The notes: generated by a model from the sequence alone, not told the origin. A stretch of 64,000 nt of DNA from Candidatus Methanorbis basalitermitum (GCA_031287415.1 JAITSY010000019.1:1-64000), one strand, 5' to 3'; positions 1-8,748 are shown, counted from the stretch's first letter. A program made the numbers and translations.

Positions 1-44
1 CATTGTTCCCAATACTTCTGATGTTTTTACATTTACCTCGCCCC

Positions 45-90
45 TTTTTTCAAGTAGGCCGAGAGAGAAAGTAGGTTAACCTAAGATATA
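45..90 (+). repeat. Family 3 dispersed repeat, copy 1
   Basis: This is a copy of a 46-bp sequence also seen near 11.23, 16.55 and 21.24 kb: a T-run, CAAGT, then GAGAGAAAGTAG, TTAACC and TAAGATATA. Here it ends in a perfect inverted repeat (CTAAGAT-ATAC-ATCTTAG, 81-98). It points at the 3' end of the epimerase gene. The remaining first 139 bases hold no gene that I can see. Confidence 0.6.
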
Positions 91-139
91 CATCTTAGTT
101 AGTTATGGTATCATTCCGAAGAAAAATATTCCCAAAATA

Positions 140-1069
140 CTACTCCTCAAGGATCGCACGAATTGCCCGCCGAACGCTATCCTCCGAGGTAAACCCTGGT
201 TCCCAGCCAAGTAACCTCAGTTTCGCCACATCAAGTCGCATCATCGGCACATCCCCAACCCAACCGCGGTCGCCGCCCGTGAAACTGAACGAAACATTGG
301 CGAGGTCCATTTCCTCCACAATCAGCTCCGCAATTCTTTGGACGCTCACCCAGTCCTCAGATCCAATATTAAACACATTAACCGCCGCATCAGAAACCGT
401 CGGCGCATACATCATCGCCGCCACACAGCTCTCCACCGCAAGATATGACTTGCTCTGTCGACCATCACCGAGGATCTCCAGTTCGCTTGGGTTCTTCCGC
501 AACTTCTGCACGAAATCGTAAATAATTCCATGGGTACTCCGTGAACCCGTGATATTGGCGAACCGATAGATCCAGGCCTTCATCCCGCAGGTCGCCGCAT
601 ACGCCGAAATCATCGCCTCACACGCAAGCTTGCTTGCCCCGTAGACCGATATCGGTTCCATCGGTGCATACCCCTCCGGCGTTGGAATCACCTCCGCCTC
701 GCCGTATACCGTTGAGGTCGACGTGAACACCATCTCCCGGACACCGTGCTCCTTCATCGCCTCAAGAACCCGGACTGTTGCCGTCACATTGTTATTGTAC
801 ACCTCAAATGACTTGCGAGCCGACCCCCGGACATCCGGATCTGCCGCAATATGATACACACGGTCAACATCGGCAAACAGCCCCTGCCATCCATCATCCA
901 GCAGATTCGCATGTTTGAAGGCCGCAAGGGCACCAATATTGTGTTCAAGATTCATCATCCTGCCAGTAACCATCGAGTCGATGACAGTGACCAAATCCCC
1001 ACGAGAAAGAAGAATATCCACCAGATGCGAGCCGATAAAACCAGCTCCGCCGGTAACAATACAGTGCAT
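140..1069 (-). CDS. NAD-dependent sugar-nucleotide epimerase/dehydratase (extended SDR)
   Basis: This 309-residue protein begins with a Rossmann nucleotide-binding motif (GGAGFIGSHL from residue 6). It has the extended short-chain dehydrogenase active site: a TSTSTVYG segment followed by YGASK, giving the catalytic Tyr and Lys. The family interconverts or dehydrates NDP-sugars in the cytoplasm, usually for glycan or S-layer sugars. UDP-glucose 4-epimerase is the closest general description, but the substrate cannot be read from sequence. The ORF track starts 20 codons upstream; I chose the internal Met because the nucleotide-binding strand normally begins within a few residues of the start. 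It lies 77 bp downstream of the GHMP-kinase-like gene on the same strand, so the two may be co-transcribed. Confidence 0.88.
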   Translation of the reverse strand: MHCIVTGGAGFIGSHLVDILLSRGDLVTVIDSMVTGRMMNLEHNIGALAAFKHANLLDDGWQGLFADVDRVYHIAADPDVRGSARKSFEVYNNNVTATVRVLEAMKEHGVREMVFTSTSTVYGEAEVIPTPEGYAPMEPISVYGASKLACEAMISAYAATCGMKAWIYRFANITGSRSTHGIIYDFVQKLRKNPSELEILGDGRQSKSYLAVESCVAAMMYAPTVSDAAVNVFNIGSEDWVSVQRIAELIVEEMDLANVSFSFTGGDRGWVGDVPMMRLDVAKLRLLGWEPGFTSEDSVRRAIRAILEE

Positions 1070-1146
1070 ATACACATGTTGGTGCTGACAAATGATGAAT
1101 GCCGCGTTTACCCTGCAAACCCCAGGCAAAACTCATGCCGTACGAA

Positions 1147-2229
1147 TCAGGTTTTGGTAACAACAACTCCCTTGTTGTCAACCTTTGTTGCAACCGCAAT
1201 CTCCAGACTTAACGGATCTAAAATCAGCTGAACTTCAGCTGCAGACTTTTCCGTAACGATGCAGACTGACGGACCGACCGAACTCATTGCCACAAACTCA
1301 AGACCTGCATGCCTCAGGGAGTTCATGTACTGGTAAAGAAAGAACGTGTGGTGCTGCACCTCAGCGCGCTTGGAGCCGCGGAACTCGATCTCCTCCATGA
1401 TGTCGCCCATCTCTTTCAGATTGCCCCTAGCAAGCGACGGAATCAGGTCCATCATCAGCAGGTAGGCTTTGAGTTCACGGTCACGGTAGTCGAGGATTCT
1501 CGCCCGGTTCATCAGCAGCGTGAACTCTTCGTGGCCTGCGTTGGCATCTATATCATGGGTGTGCGGGATGACGACGAAGACATTCCTGCTCTCGGCAAAG
1601 GGATGATTGTAGACACGGATCAGCTGGTCACCGACAATTGTCATTCCACCATAGATGCTTGCGGCCGACCCGACACCGGTTTCAAACCCGAATGCGACTT
1701 TCCCCTCCTCTTCAGTCTCTTCCACATAGTTGTGACCGATGAGCATGCGGACACTCTCCAGACTCAGAGGACAGCAGGTGGCCTCATTCATGGCGGTGAC
1801 CACCGCTGTTGCGATGGTGCAGGTCGAACCAAGACCAACGTGTTCCTTGCCATAGTCAACAGTTTTGACAGTAAAGCCACCTGAATAGCCAGTGACTGCT
1901 TTAAACGCTGCAACAAGGTGTTCGATGAGATGCATGCGGGGCGAGTCGACGACGACAGCCCCGGGTGTACAGGTGACCGTCGCTTCGCAGTAGATCTGGA
2001 TAGCGAATCCGAATCCGCCGCCACCGGGGGTCCCAGGGCTGAACCGGTTCATGTCAAGAACAGAAAGGTGGATACGCGCAGGAACACGGACTGTTATGGT
2101 ATTTCCTGCCGAGTGCGGCTCATGGGAGACGATGATATCGTCGATGTGCAAACATTCACCCGGGTAAAAGGAACAGAACTCGTACTCAACCAGATCGAGG
2201 TCTCCCCCCCGGATCTTCATGATGGTCAT
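1147..2229 (-). CDS. GHMP kinase superfamily protein, beta-RFAP synthase-like
   Basis: This 360-residue protein has GHMP-superfamily features. An early strand reads VPARIHLSVLD, a glycine-rich stretch follows (GTPGGGGFG), the phosphate-binding motif is GLGSTCTIATA, and there is a C-terminal SSVGPSVCIV segment. The ARIHLS opening resembles beta-ribofuranosylaminobenzene 5'-phosphate synthase, the first committed enzyme of the tetrahydromethanopterin arm. Archaea carry several paralogues of that family, so the reaction is not certain. Starts at the first or fourth codon are both possible. The epimerase lies just downstream, which could instead suggest a sugar-kinase role. Confidence 0.6.
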   Translation of the reverse strand: MTIMKIRGGDLDLVEYEFCSFYPGECLHIDDIIVSHEPHSAGNTITVRVPARIHLSVLDMNRFSPGTPGGGGFGFAIQIYCEATVTCTPGAVVVDSPRMHLIEHLVAAFKAVTGYSGGFTVKTVDYGKEHVGLGSTCTIATAVVTAMNEATCCPLSLESVRMLIGHNYVEETEEEGKVAFGFETGVGSAASIYGGMTIVGDQLIRVYNHPFAESRNVFVVIPHTHDIDANAGHEEFTLLMNRARILDYRDRELKAYLLMMDLIPSLARGNLKEMGDIMEEIEFRGSKRAEVQHHTFFLYQYMNSLRHAGLEFVAMSSVGPSVCIVTEKSAAEVQLILDPLSLEIAVATKVDNKGVVVTKT

Positions 2230-2377
2230 AATTTTTCCGGGTGTTACGTGGCCTCTGAAAAAATATAATGGTTTGGTTTACCGTAGTGTTGTCTATATTT
2301 ATACCTGCTTCCCCAAAGTAGACATATCTGCCGTCAGCTGCCAAACGCAAAAAATCCCGATGCCTCTTAGGCATGAT

Positions 2378-2498
2378 GGGCTTTTGTTTTATTACATATA
2401 AATTACGAGTGTTAGACACACATACCATATATATCTAATTATATAGACAGTTATATTTCATATTTGAAAAATTGGGCCCATTCAAACAGATAATTCGG
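2378..2498 (+). repeat. Family 1 TATA-bearing dispersed repeat, copy A
   Basis: This is the most divergent clear copy of family 1. The upstream block reads TTTTATTACATATAAAT. The body runs from ATATAGACAGTTATATTTCA through TTTGAA...TTCAAACAGATAATTCGG. The spacer between the two blocks is longer than in the other copies. It lies in a gene-poor stretch between the GHMP gene and a family 2 palindrome. Confidence 0.7.
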
Positions 2499-2851
2499 TT
2501 TGTTTTAGGATAAAACTGCACCGTTCTCTCTTTCATAAAGGATAGGAGGAGCTGCAAAGCCTTTGGCTTTGCAGCCCGCGGCAGGGTTCTGTTGCCTTTT
2601 CAGGCTTGGCTCTTTTTTAGGGGCTGTCTGCTGCTGCCTTGTTTGCCTTTATGGATGACAAAACTCTACACGTTATTGCCTGCGTGCATAATGCTGCTTG
2701 CAGTGGCAGTAAAGCATCGGCATTTTGCTTGGAAATTCGAAGGTTTCCAATACAGAATGTACCGAACGCAGAAGAATAATGAGAAACAGCATACATCCAG
2801 CGGCGATTTTTCCTGTGAAGAACAGCCCTGACATGAAAAAAGAGGAAAATT
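2499..2851. other. Gene-free stretch with a palindrome
   Basis: I see no convincing gene here. A hairpin built on GCTGCAAAGCC-TTT-GGCTTTGCAGC (about 2552-2575) belongs with the GC-rich palindrome family. The remainder has only short ORFs with no protein-like pattern. Confidence 0.5.
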
Positions 2852-3200
2852 TTAGCCGAAGTAGGGTGATTCAAGACTACCGTACGTGATCGTTTTGCCG
2901 TCGCGAAGCGCTGCGATGACATCATCCATATTGGCATCAACATAAGCGAGGACAGGCTCCATACGGCCGAATACCCGAAACAACATTCGCTCCTAGCTGC
3001 CAAGCTCCAGATCAAGCCCATACCAGCTGTGGTCACCAAAATCATTGACGCCCTTCCTCGCAGGAAAGGGAAAACGTAGTGTCGGACCCAGCTCATATCC
3101 GGGCCGGGTAACATACCGGCGGAAGATTCCAGATCGACAGGTGTACTAATTTGTGCCCTCGCATGACTTATTCTGCACAATCACTGCAATGTACTTCACC
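2852..3200 (-). pseudogene. Remnant of an unidentified protein-coding gene
   Basis: One reverse-strand frame reads like protein but carries in-frame stops. It ends in a plausible C-terminus with RMEPVLAYVDANMDDVI and then KTITYGSLESPYFG before TAA. Two stops interrupt the frame (after CEGTN and after LDLELGS). I do not recognise the family. The ORF-track entry 2617-3180 is a different frame and looks spurious. No start codon or promoter is evident upstream. Confidence 0.4.
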
Positions 3201-3409
3201 TCTGTGAGGACACCGGAAAGATCGATCTTTGGCAAAATGTTGCAGCCGGAGAACATACGTGAAGGAGTGATGCTGTTCGCTCCAAGGTGGATGGTAAGCT
3301 ACTGCATATAATACACTTTCCCGAAAACCAGATAGATGTATAGGCTGGGGAACAACATCCATGAGATGAGACCTCAACAATAAATAGTGGGAAAGGCAAC
3401 AAAACTGGC

Positions 3410-3862
3410 ATGGACGCTCTGACCATATACACTGACGGCGCCAGCCGCGGAAACCCAGGGCAAGCCGCATCTGCATGGCTGATTCTCCGGGGAACCGAAG
3501 TATTGGAGTCCGAGGTTCGCGTTCTTGGCATACAGACCAACAACGCGGCTGAGTACACCGCACTCGCCAGTGCCCTCATCGCCGCAACGAATTACTCTAA
3601 TCCAAACACCACGAAACTCGCGGTGTTTTCCGACAGCGAACTCATGATCTCGCAGATGAACGGAACATATGCCGTCCGCTCCAAGACCCTCCGACCCCTC
3701 TATGATGAGGCGGTGAAGAATGCATCTGTGTTTGCGGAGGTATCCTACATGCATCTTCCGCGGGAAAACGCGTACATCGGGTCCTGCGACTGGCTGTGCA
3801 ACCATGTTCTTGACACGCTCGTGGCAGCAGAGGATGCGGTCAAGTCGCGGAAAAAAATGTAG
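3410..3862 (+). CDS. rnhA: Ribonuclease HI family protein
   Basis: This 150-residue protein has the RNase HI fold signature: an opening strand with IYTDGASRGNPG carrying the first catalytic Asp, a central TNNAAEYTAL helix with the catalytic Glu, and a FSDSELMI strand with the second Asp. The family hydrolyses the RNA strand of RNA-DNA hybrids in the cytoplasm. The length is typical of the short archaeal and RVT_3-type proteins that lack the basic protrusion. The ATG at 3410 directly precedes the first strand. The gene stands alone; upstream is a decayed region and downstream a truncated trmO fragment. Confidence 0.88.
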   Translation: MDALTIYTDGASRGNPGQAASAWLILRGTEVLESEVRVLGIQTNNAAEYTALASALIAATNYSNPNTTKLAVFSDSELMISQMNGTYAVRSKTLRPLYDEAVKNASVFAEVSYMHLPRENAYIGSCDWLCNHVLDTLVAAEDAVKSRKKM

Positions 3863-3868
3863 CCGTTT

Positions 3869-4046
3869 GTGTGTCTACCCATTGGCATCGTCCAGTCTCA
3901 CTTTCAGGTGTGCAAAGACGTACCCAATCAGGGAAAAAACACTGACAAGCTCATTACCATTGAGATCTATCCTGAGTATTCCGACGGATTGTTAGGCCTT
4001 GCCAAGGGGGACGCGATATTCATCCCCTACTGGTTTGCGTGGAATT
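3869..4046 (+). pseudogene. Truncated TrmO/TsaA-type tRNA methyltransferase
   Basis: The first 60 or so codons match the TrmO (UPF0066) N-terminal half: LPIGIVQSHF, then VPNQGKN, then IEIYPEYSDGLLGL and a PYWF strand. TrmO uses S-adenosylmethionine to N6-methylate t6A37 in tRNAs reading ACY codons. The family is normally well over 120 residues. Here the coding sequence stops at PYWFAWN and runs straight into a GC-rich palindromic repeat. The C-terminal half is missing, so this is a dead fragment rather than a short gene. Confidence 0.65.
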
Positions 4047-4125
4047 GTTGCATGGCAGCGAAACCCGCTGACCTGCAACGCTGCATACCGTCGACTGGGT
4101 CGGCGTAATCTCTAAGGCGTGCAGC
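4047..4125 (+). repeat. Family 2 GC-rich palindromic repeat, copy 1
   Basis: The sequence begins GTTGCATGGCAGCG-AAA-CCCGCTG and ends GGCGTAATCTCTAAGGCGTGCAGC. Both halves recur at many sites in this window. It forms the broken 3' edge of the trmO fragment. Confidence 0.65.
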
Positions 4126-4181
4126 TATTTCCATGCTAAATACGCAAAAGATATACTCTCCACAGTATAACAGAGTACGCA

Positions 4182-4200
4182 ATAAGTTATATAAACTTAT
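4182..4200 (+). promoter_or_regulatory. TATA box inside a perfect inverted repeat, Mrp gene promoter
   Basis: ATAAGTT-ATATA-AACTTAT is a 7-bp inverted repeat centred on the TATA box. The centre lies about 25 bp before 4216, so the transcript would be almost leaderless at the ATG (4218). A repressor bound to the repeat would block TBP. A possible Shine-Dalgarno (AGGTGA, 4206-4211) would then fall outside the message. Confidence 0.5.
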
Positions 4201-4217
4201 ATTATAGGTGAGATTAA

Positions 4218-5084
4218 ATGTTAGACAAACCCAAAGAGTGTGACAGACACAGTGATGGATGCACACAGAAGACCGATACCTGCCAGCAGCCGAAAAAAGC
4301 AGACATCAGCGTAAGACATGTAATCCTAGTTCTCTCCGGCAAGGGTGGAGTCGGTAAGAGCACGGTCTCCGTCAACCTTGCCTACGCACTTGCAAATCAC
4401 GGCTATCAGACCGGCTTGCTTGACTTGGACCTTCACGGTCCGAGCATTGCAAAGATGCTTGGCATTGAGGATCTGAAACTGCAGGCTCTCGGCAACAAAA
4501 TCGTGCCGGTCAAGGTTACCGGTTCCCTGAAAGTCATCTCAATGGCCCTTCTCTTAAACACCACCGACAGCCCCATTGTCTGGCGCGGACCGATGAAAGC
4601 TGCGGCAATCCAGCAGCTCCTCAGCGATGTTGACTGGGGAGACCTTGACTACCTCGTCGTTGACCTGCCACCGGGAACCGGAGATGAGGCGCTGAATATT
4701 GTGCAGTTCGCACCAAACGTTGAGGGTGCCGTAGTCGTTACTACCCCACAGGATGTTGCTGTGCTTGACTCCACGAAGGCGATCAAGTTTGTCGAGATGA
4801 TGGATCTGCCTGTTCTCGGCATCGTGGAGAACATGTCCGGAATGATCTGCCCACATTGCGGTGAAGTAATCGATCTCTTTGGCAGAGGTGGTGGCGAAAA
4901 AGCGGCAAAGGAGTACAATGTGCCTTATCTTGGCGACATCCCAATAGACATTGAGATGCGCAAAGCTGGTGACGAGGGACGACCATTCATCGTCAAAAAA
5001 CCGGGCCAGACGAACCCAACATGGGATGCAGTTGACAAGGTTATGGAAAGCCTGATCGCCGAAATCGAAAAACGGGACGAATGA
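4218..5084 (+). CDS. Mrp/Nbp35-type Fe-S cluster carrier ATPase
   Basis: This is a 288-residue P-loop ATPase of the Mrp/ApbC/Nbp35 group. The deviant Walker A is GKGGVGKST near residue 40. The switch region reads LDLDLHGPS, and the C-terminal part carries the CPHCG (CxxC) motif that holds a bridging 4Fe-4S cluster at the dimer interface. The N-terminal 20 or so residues contain three cysteines (CDRHSDGC...C), as in Nbp35-like members. The protein delivers Fe-S clusters to apoproteins in the cytoplasm. It is followed by a T-run and then a family 1 repeat, and is probably a single-gene transcript. Confidence 0.9.
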   Translation: MLDKPKECDRHSDGCTQKTDTCQQPKKADISVRHVILVLSGKGGVGKSTVSVNLAYALANHGYQTGLLDLDLHGPSIAKMLGIEDLKLQALGNKIVPVKVTGSLKVISMALLLNTTDSPIVWRGPMKAAAIQQLLSDVDWGDLDYLVVDLPPGTGDEALNIVQFAPNVEGAVVVTTPQDVAVLDSTKAIKFVEMMDLPVLGIVENMSGMICPHCGEVIDLFGRGGGEKAAKEYNVPYLGDIPIDIEMRKAGDEGRPFIVKKPGQTNPTWDAVDKVMESLIAEIEKRDE

Positions 5085-5190
5085 TCACACCACTTTTTTT
5101 AAACAGTCAGCCGGCATCAGCTCCTGCGTCATCATAACCATGCGATTCAGCGGGGGTAACTATCATCATCTGCCTGCTGCTTAGAAATAC

Positions 5191-5300
5191 GGACTTATTG
5201 GTTTTAGTGAAAAAATATAATTGTTTCGCCGTTCTCTGCCAATATAGACAGCTATATTTCAGATTTGAAGAACTGTTCCCATTCAAACAGATAATTCCGA
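5191..5300 (+). repeat. Family 1 TATA-bearing dispersed repeat, copy B
   Basis: This copy is nearly intact: GGACTTATTGG, then TTTTAGTGAAAAAATATAA, a variable spacer, then AATATAGACAGCTATATTTC and TTTGAAGAACTGTTCCCATTCAAACAGATAATTCCG. It fills the gap between the convergent Mrp and aIF2beta genes and ends 7 bp from the aIF2beta stop codon. Confidence 0.85.
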
Positions 5301-5306
5301 AATATT

Positions 5307-5921
5307 TTAGAGAATTTTCTGGGTGAAGGCGACTGAGCCGGAGATTCGGGTGATCCGCACCTTGATGTTCTGTCCAGCTTTGGTTCCGGAGACATACAGA
5401 ATATACTTTCCAACGTGGGCAACACCGTCACCTTTTTTGCTGATAGAGTCTATGTGGACCTCAAGTTCTTTGCCTTCCTCAATTACCGGTCTCTGTATTT
5501 CTGTTTTTACTTTACGTTTTCTGATTGGACGCTTCGATCCGCATGCCTCGCAGAGAAGCATCAGGACGCGGTCATCTTTGACAAGTTTGGTGTCCGGACG
5601 GCTGCACTCGGAACAAATCACGTAATCATTCACGTATGTGGTGACAATCGCTTCAAACTGCGTCTCTTCAAATTTGCCGTTGAAGACCGCACGGCTACCG
5701 TCGATCTTTCCGGCAGTTCCAAGTTCGCCTAAGATGAACTTCATGAAGTGATCTGGATCGCGATTGAGCGAATCGGCAATGTCCGCGAAATTATCCAAAA
5801 CCGTCGTTTTTCCCTCGAAATAGATCTTGGCTTTGGGCATGACAAATCGTTCACCAGTGTCCGTCGGCTCGGACATCCCTGCGTATGCTGACTTCAGCAT
5901 ATTCTCGTATGAGTCAACCAT
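5307..5921 (-). CDS. Translation initiation factor aIF2 subunit beta with C-terminal TRAM domain
   Basis: This 204-residue protein has the aIF2beta core: a helical N-terminal segment, an alpha-beta domain (residues 30-110) and a C4 zinc ribbon (CSEC...CEAC, about 118-140). It then continues with about 60 residues that look like a TRAM domain (GDGVAHVGKYILYVSG...). aIF2beta helps the aIF2 gamma subunit bring Met-tRNAi to the small ribosomal subunit. TRAM is a small RNA-binding beta barrel. Fusions of this kind occur in some methanogens, as far as I recall. The chosen ATG is four bases after an upstream stop. Confidence 0.9.
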   Translation of the reverse strand: MVDSYENMLKSAYAGMSEPTDTGERFVMPKAKIYFEGKTTVLDNFADIADSLNRDPDHFMKFILGELGTAGKIDGSRAVFNGKFEETQFEAIVTTYVNDYVICSECSRPDTKLVKDDRVLMLLCEACGSKRPIRKRKVKTEIQRPVIEEGKELEVHIDSISKKGDGVAHVGKYILYVSGTKAGQNIKVRITRISGSVAFTQKIL

Positions 5922-6117
5922 AGGTTATACTTTGGTGCCGAGACCATAAAATTCTGGTGTTGTAAAGCGTATGCTGCTGTTCTCCAAAAAAGTTAGCTCG
6001 TTTTTCAAAACATCTTGCATCGCCAAGAGAAATCCACTAAGAATCAGATGAATCGTTGCCATGCAACTCCAAAAAAGATATGAGGGCAGAAATTTCAAGG
6101 TTCTGTCTGCTGGAAAC

Positions 6118-7374
6118 CTACTCTTTGAACACATTATCAAAGATCATGTCAGATCCCGTGGCGTTCAGACGTGCCCGTTCTTCCCCCTCTTCGGCATAAG
6201 AAAGCACCGGCAGGGTCATGTCGTAGCCAGGTTTGTGACCGAACATCTTCTCCAGCTCCACCTGCTGAGCATGCATGAAAAGCGCATTTGGAATGTCCAT
6301 CGGACACAGTTCCTGACACTGGCCGCAGTTGATGCAGGAGTCTGCGATATGGGCAAACCGGATTAAGTGGAACATGAAGTCTGGCGGGACCTGATCGGGC
6401 CGCACCAGATGTGGTTTTGCCGTGGAACATTCCACACAGTAGCAGACAGGACAGTTTTCGATACAGGCGCGACAGGCAATGCAGCGGGACGACAGCTTCA
6501 TGATCTTCTCCAGCCGCTCACGGCCGGTTCCAAGCTCTGCAAACTGATGGGCACGGTAACGCTCACCAAGTTTCAGCATCGCATTTTCCACTTTACCGCG
6601 GATCTCAAGACCCTTCGGTTCCGGGACACAGGTCGCAACCGCTCCGACGCTGACCGCCGAGTCAAGAAGAGCCGCACCCTTCTCGGAACAGATCTCGACA
6701 AACGTTGCCTTGCCTGCCTTCTCGCCGAACACCCCCCAGTTTCCGCAGGCGAGATCCGCCTGCCGAGGGACCTTGCATTTGCAACGCTGGCAGTTTAGAC
6801 GGCGGCCATAGCCCTCCGGTTCCTCTTCAAGTTTTTCGATGGAAATGCCCTTGTGCTGGTGGGCACCGTTTTCATCGGTGTACTCAATGATGAATTGTCC
6901 CTTGTCAATCTCCTCTTTAAAGACTGCGTCCGGGCTGACCCCATACTTTTCTGCAATCATCTCGCGGGCGATAATTGGCGAGACGGTTCCTCCGCAGTTA
7001 AGGCCAATCAGAATCACATTGTCAAGGTTGATCTGCTGGCGTTTCGCAAGCTCATAGAACGCCATCGCATCGCAGCCTTTTACGGGGACTGCAACTTTCA
7101 TTTCCTTTGCACCACCGAGATATTTCTTCACCATCTTCGCGGACAACAAAGTTCCGCAGTGCAACGAACCCGCGGATTTGGGCATTTCGGCAGGATCAGT
7201 GATCAGTTTGAGTTTTGCGTCGTAAAGATCTGCACCACGGCAGACCGCAAGAACTCCGTCAACCATACCACTTGCAAGCGCATGCTGCAGAAGGGAGGTA
7301 ACCGCTCCGCCGCATTCGCCTTTAATGTCGCAGGACGTGGTCCATGCATATACCATATCGCCTTTTGATGTCAT
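6118..7374 (-). CDS. fdhB: F420-dependent formate dehydrogenase beta subunit
   Basis: This 418-residue protein belongs to the FrhB/FdhB flavoprotein family. The N-terminal half carries the FAD/F420 domain (GECGGAVTSLL, a GCDAM segment). The C-terminal half has two 4Fe-4S motifs, CIACRACIENCP and CINCGQCQELCP. In methanogens FdhB passes electrons from the formate-oxidising FdhA to coenzyme F420. It starts 2 bp after the stop of the fdhA-like gene, so the two are translated from one message. The partner is unusual: it is short and has no visible Cys/Sec metal ligand. Confidence 0.92.
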   Translation of the reverse strand: MTSKGDMVYAWTTSCDIKGECGGAVTSLLQHALASGMVDGVLAVCRGADLYDAKLKLITDPAEMPKSAGSLHCGTLLSAKMVKKYLGGAKEMKVAVPVKGCDAMAFYELAKRQQINLDNVILIGLNCGGTVSPIIAREMIAEKYGVSPDAVFKEEIDKGQFIIEYTDENGAHQHKGISIEKLEEEPEGYGRRLNCQRCKCKVPRQADLACGNWGVFGEKAGKATFVEICSEKGAALLDSAVSVGAVATCVPEPKGLEIRGKVENAMLKLGERYRAHQFAELGTGRERLEKIMKLSSRCIACRACIENCPVCYCVECSTAKPHLVRPDQVPPDFMFHLIRFAHIADSCINCGQCQELCPMDIPNALFMHAQQVELEKMFGHKPGYDMTLPVLSYAEEGEERARLNATGSDMIFDNVFKE

Positions 7375-7376
7375 GT

Positions 7377-8546
7377 TCAGGCCTCCTTGATGAATGCGCC
7401 CTCGGGCTTTTCTATCTCTTCATAAACGATTTGGCCATAAGCTGGAACGGCTGCTACAAGATCGGCAAAGATCTTTGCCTTGTCCTCCCAGGCGTATTTG
7501 CCATCTGCGAGCAGGCTGATGATCTCACACGGGCATTTGGCCCCCCCCGGTGCGGCGGAGGCCGCACGAACCTTCTGTACGCGACCTTCCCAGCTGGTGA
7601 CGGTACCAGGATACTCATTTGAGGCAGCTGCCGGAAGCACGACGGTCGCGGCATCGGATATATAGGTCGCGTTACTGGCGACGGCCACGATCAGTTCAAG
7701 GTTTGCGAGTGACGGCATGAGGGTAGCGTAGATGTCCTCCTCCATCTCTGGGGTTTCAGTGATGATAAACAGAGCTTTGGTCTTTTCACCAAGCACAAAC
7801 GAACCGAGGCCAAGGGCGGTAGCGGCGCGGCCATTGTTGGTATCATACAGGATGGCTGTCTTTGCTGAAAGTCTTGCAGCGATCGCGGAGGCAGCCGCAT
7901 CATTTGCGAGATAGGCGACGACCGGGTTTTTCGCTGCCGCAATCGCATCGGCAAGCTCGGTCGGGAGTTCAGTATACTCATCGGCAATCACGACAACGTC
8001 AGCCTGAACCGCCGTATAGGACTGCGGGCCGAGGTAGAGCAGTTTGCCCCCGTTTTTCTGCACGTGATAGAGTTTGTTGCCGGTTATCGGGAGCTTTTTC
8101 ATGACATCGCCGATGAGAAGCACGACATCGGCTTTGCCGAAATCGACGATCTTTGCGGTGGACGCGCCAGTACCGCCATAAACAATGCCAATATTTGCCG
8201 CACCAAGGATCTCGCGAGCGAAGCTTGCCACAAGGAACATTGCCTCATTTGTCAGGCGTGAAGAGATCGCAACGGCAATCTCATCGCCCTGGTAATTTGC
8301 AATTTTTTTCGCCTCGGCAATTGCCGCATCCCATTCCACCGGCTGACCACCGATAAGAGGTTCTTCGATCCGCCACTCGGCAAGCGCTGCTGCTGCGTGC
8401 AAGCCGCGGGTACAAAGTTTGCCAGATCCAACCGGGGAGCGGTGGTACGGGGCAACACCAACGGCTTTGCCATCCATCACAATGAGATTGAGGCCACATC
8501 CCGTCCCGCAGTAGGGACAGATAGTCGTTACATATTTCAGTTCCAT
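7377..8546 (-). CDS. Short FdhA-like molybdopterin oxidoreductase subunit without an evident catalytic Cys/Sec
   Basis: This 389-residue protein begins like FdhA: a 4Fe-4S site with Cys 10, 13, 17 and 45 (ICPYCGTGCGLNL, KLCTRG), followed by the central molybdopterin-enzyme domain. Archaeal FdhA is normally near 680 residues and has a Cys or Sec ligand around residue 130-140. Here the matching region reads NIGIVYGGTGAS, with no cysteine and no in-frame TGA. The reading frame ends soon after the PGTVTSWEGRVQ motif, so the C-terminal cofactor-cap domain is missing. No remnant of that domain follows because fdhB begins 2 bp later. It may be an electron-transfer subunit or a partner of a full FdhA encoded elsewhere. 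Confidence 0.8.
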   Translation of the reverse strand: MELKYVTTICPYCGTGCGLNLIVMDGKAVGVAPYHRSPVGSGKLCTRGLHAAAALAEWRIEEPLIGGQPVEWDAAIAEAKKIANYQGDEIAVAISSRLTNEAMFLVASFAREILGAANIGIVYGGTGASTAKIVDFGKADVVLLIGDVMKKLPITGNKLYHVQKNGGKLLYLGPQSYTAVQADVVVIADEYTELPTELADAIAAAKNPVVAYLANDAAASAIAARLSAKTAILYDTNNGRAATALGLGSFVLGEKTKALFIITETPEMEEDIYATLMPSLANLELIVAVASNATYISDAATVVLPAAASNEYPGTVTSWEGRVQKVRAASAAPGGAKCPCEIISLLADGKYAWEDKAKIFADLVAAVPAYGQIVYEEIEKPEGAFIKEA

Positions 8547-8567
8547 GATTATCCATAGAAATTTCGA

Positions 8568-8585
8568 TGACGTCAGTATATAATA
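8568..8585 (-). promoter_or_regulatory. Promoter of the fdhA-like/fdhB operon with a palindromic site
   Basis: On the minus strand TATTATATA (8577-8585) lies about 35 bp before the ATG at 8546, implying a very short leader. Directly after it comes a perfect 8-bp palindrome, TGACGTCA (8568-8575), between the TATA box and the expected start site. This is a good place for a repressor. Confidence 0.5.
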
Positions 8586-8748
8586 ATGATGTTAAATTAA
8601 CTCAGATAACATGTGTTTTTGATGATTATCAGTGGATTTGTAAACACCATGCAGTTTACCCGGATTTATTGATTGTTGGTGACAGCTTACGGCGCGCATT
8701 TCGCACATTTGCTGCAGGCCCCGTGGGGAAGGCTGCAGACGGAACGTT

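Noticed and set aside
5925-6140. 71-codon ORF between aIF2beta and fdhB
   Set aside because: The likely start lies inside a GTTGCATGGCAAC repeat fragment, and the peptide shows no recognisable pattern. It could be a small protein but I cannot support it.
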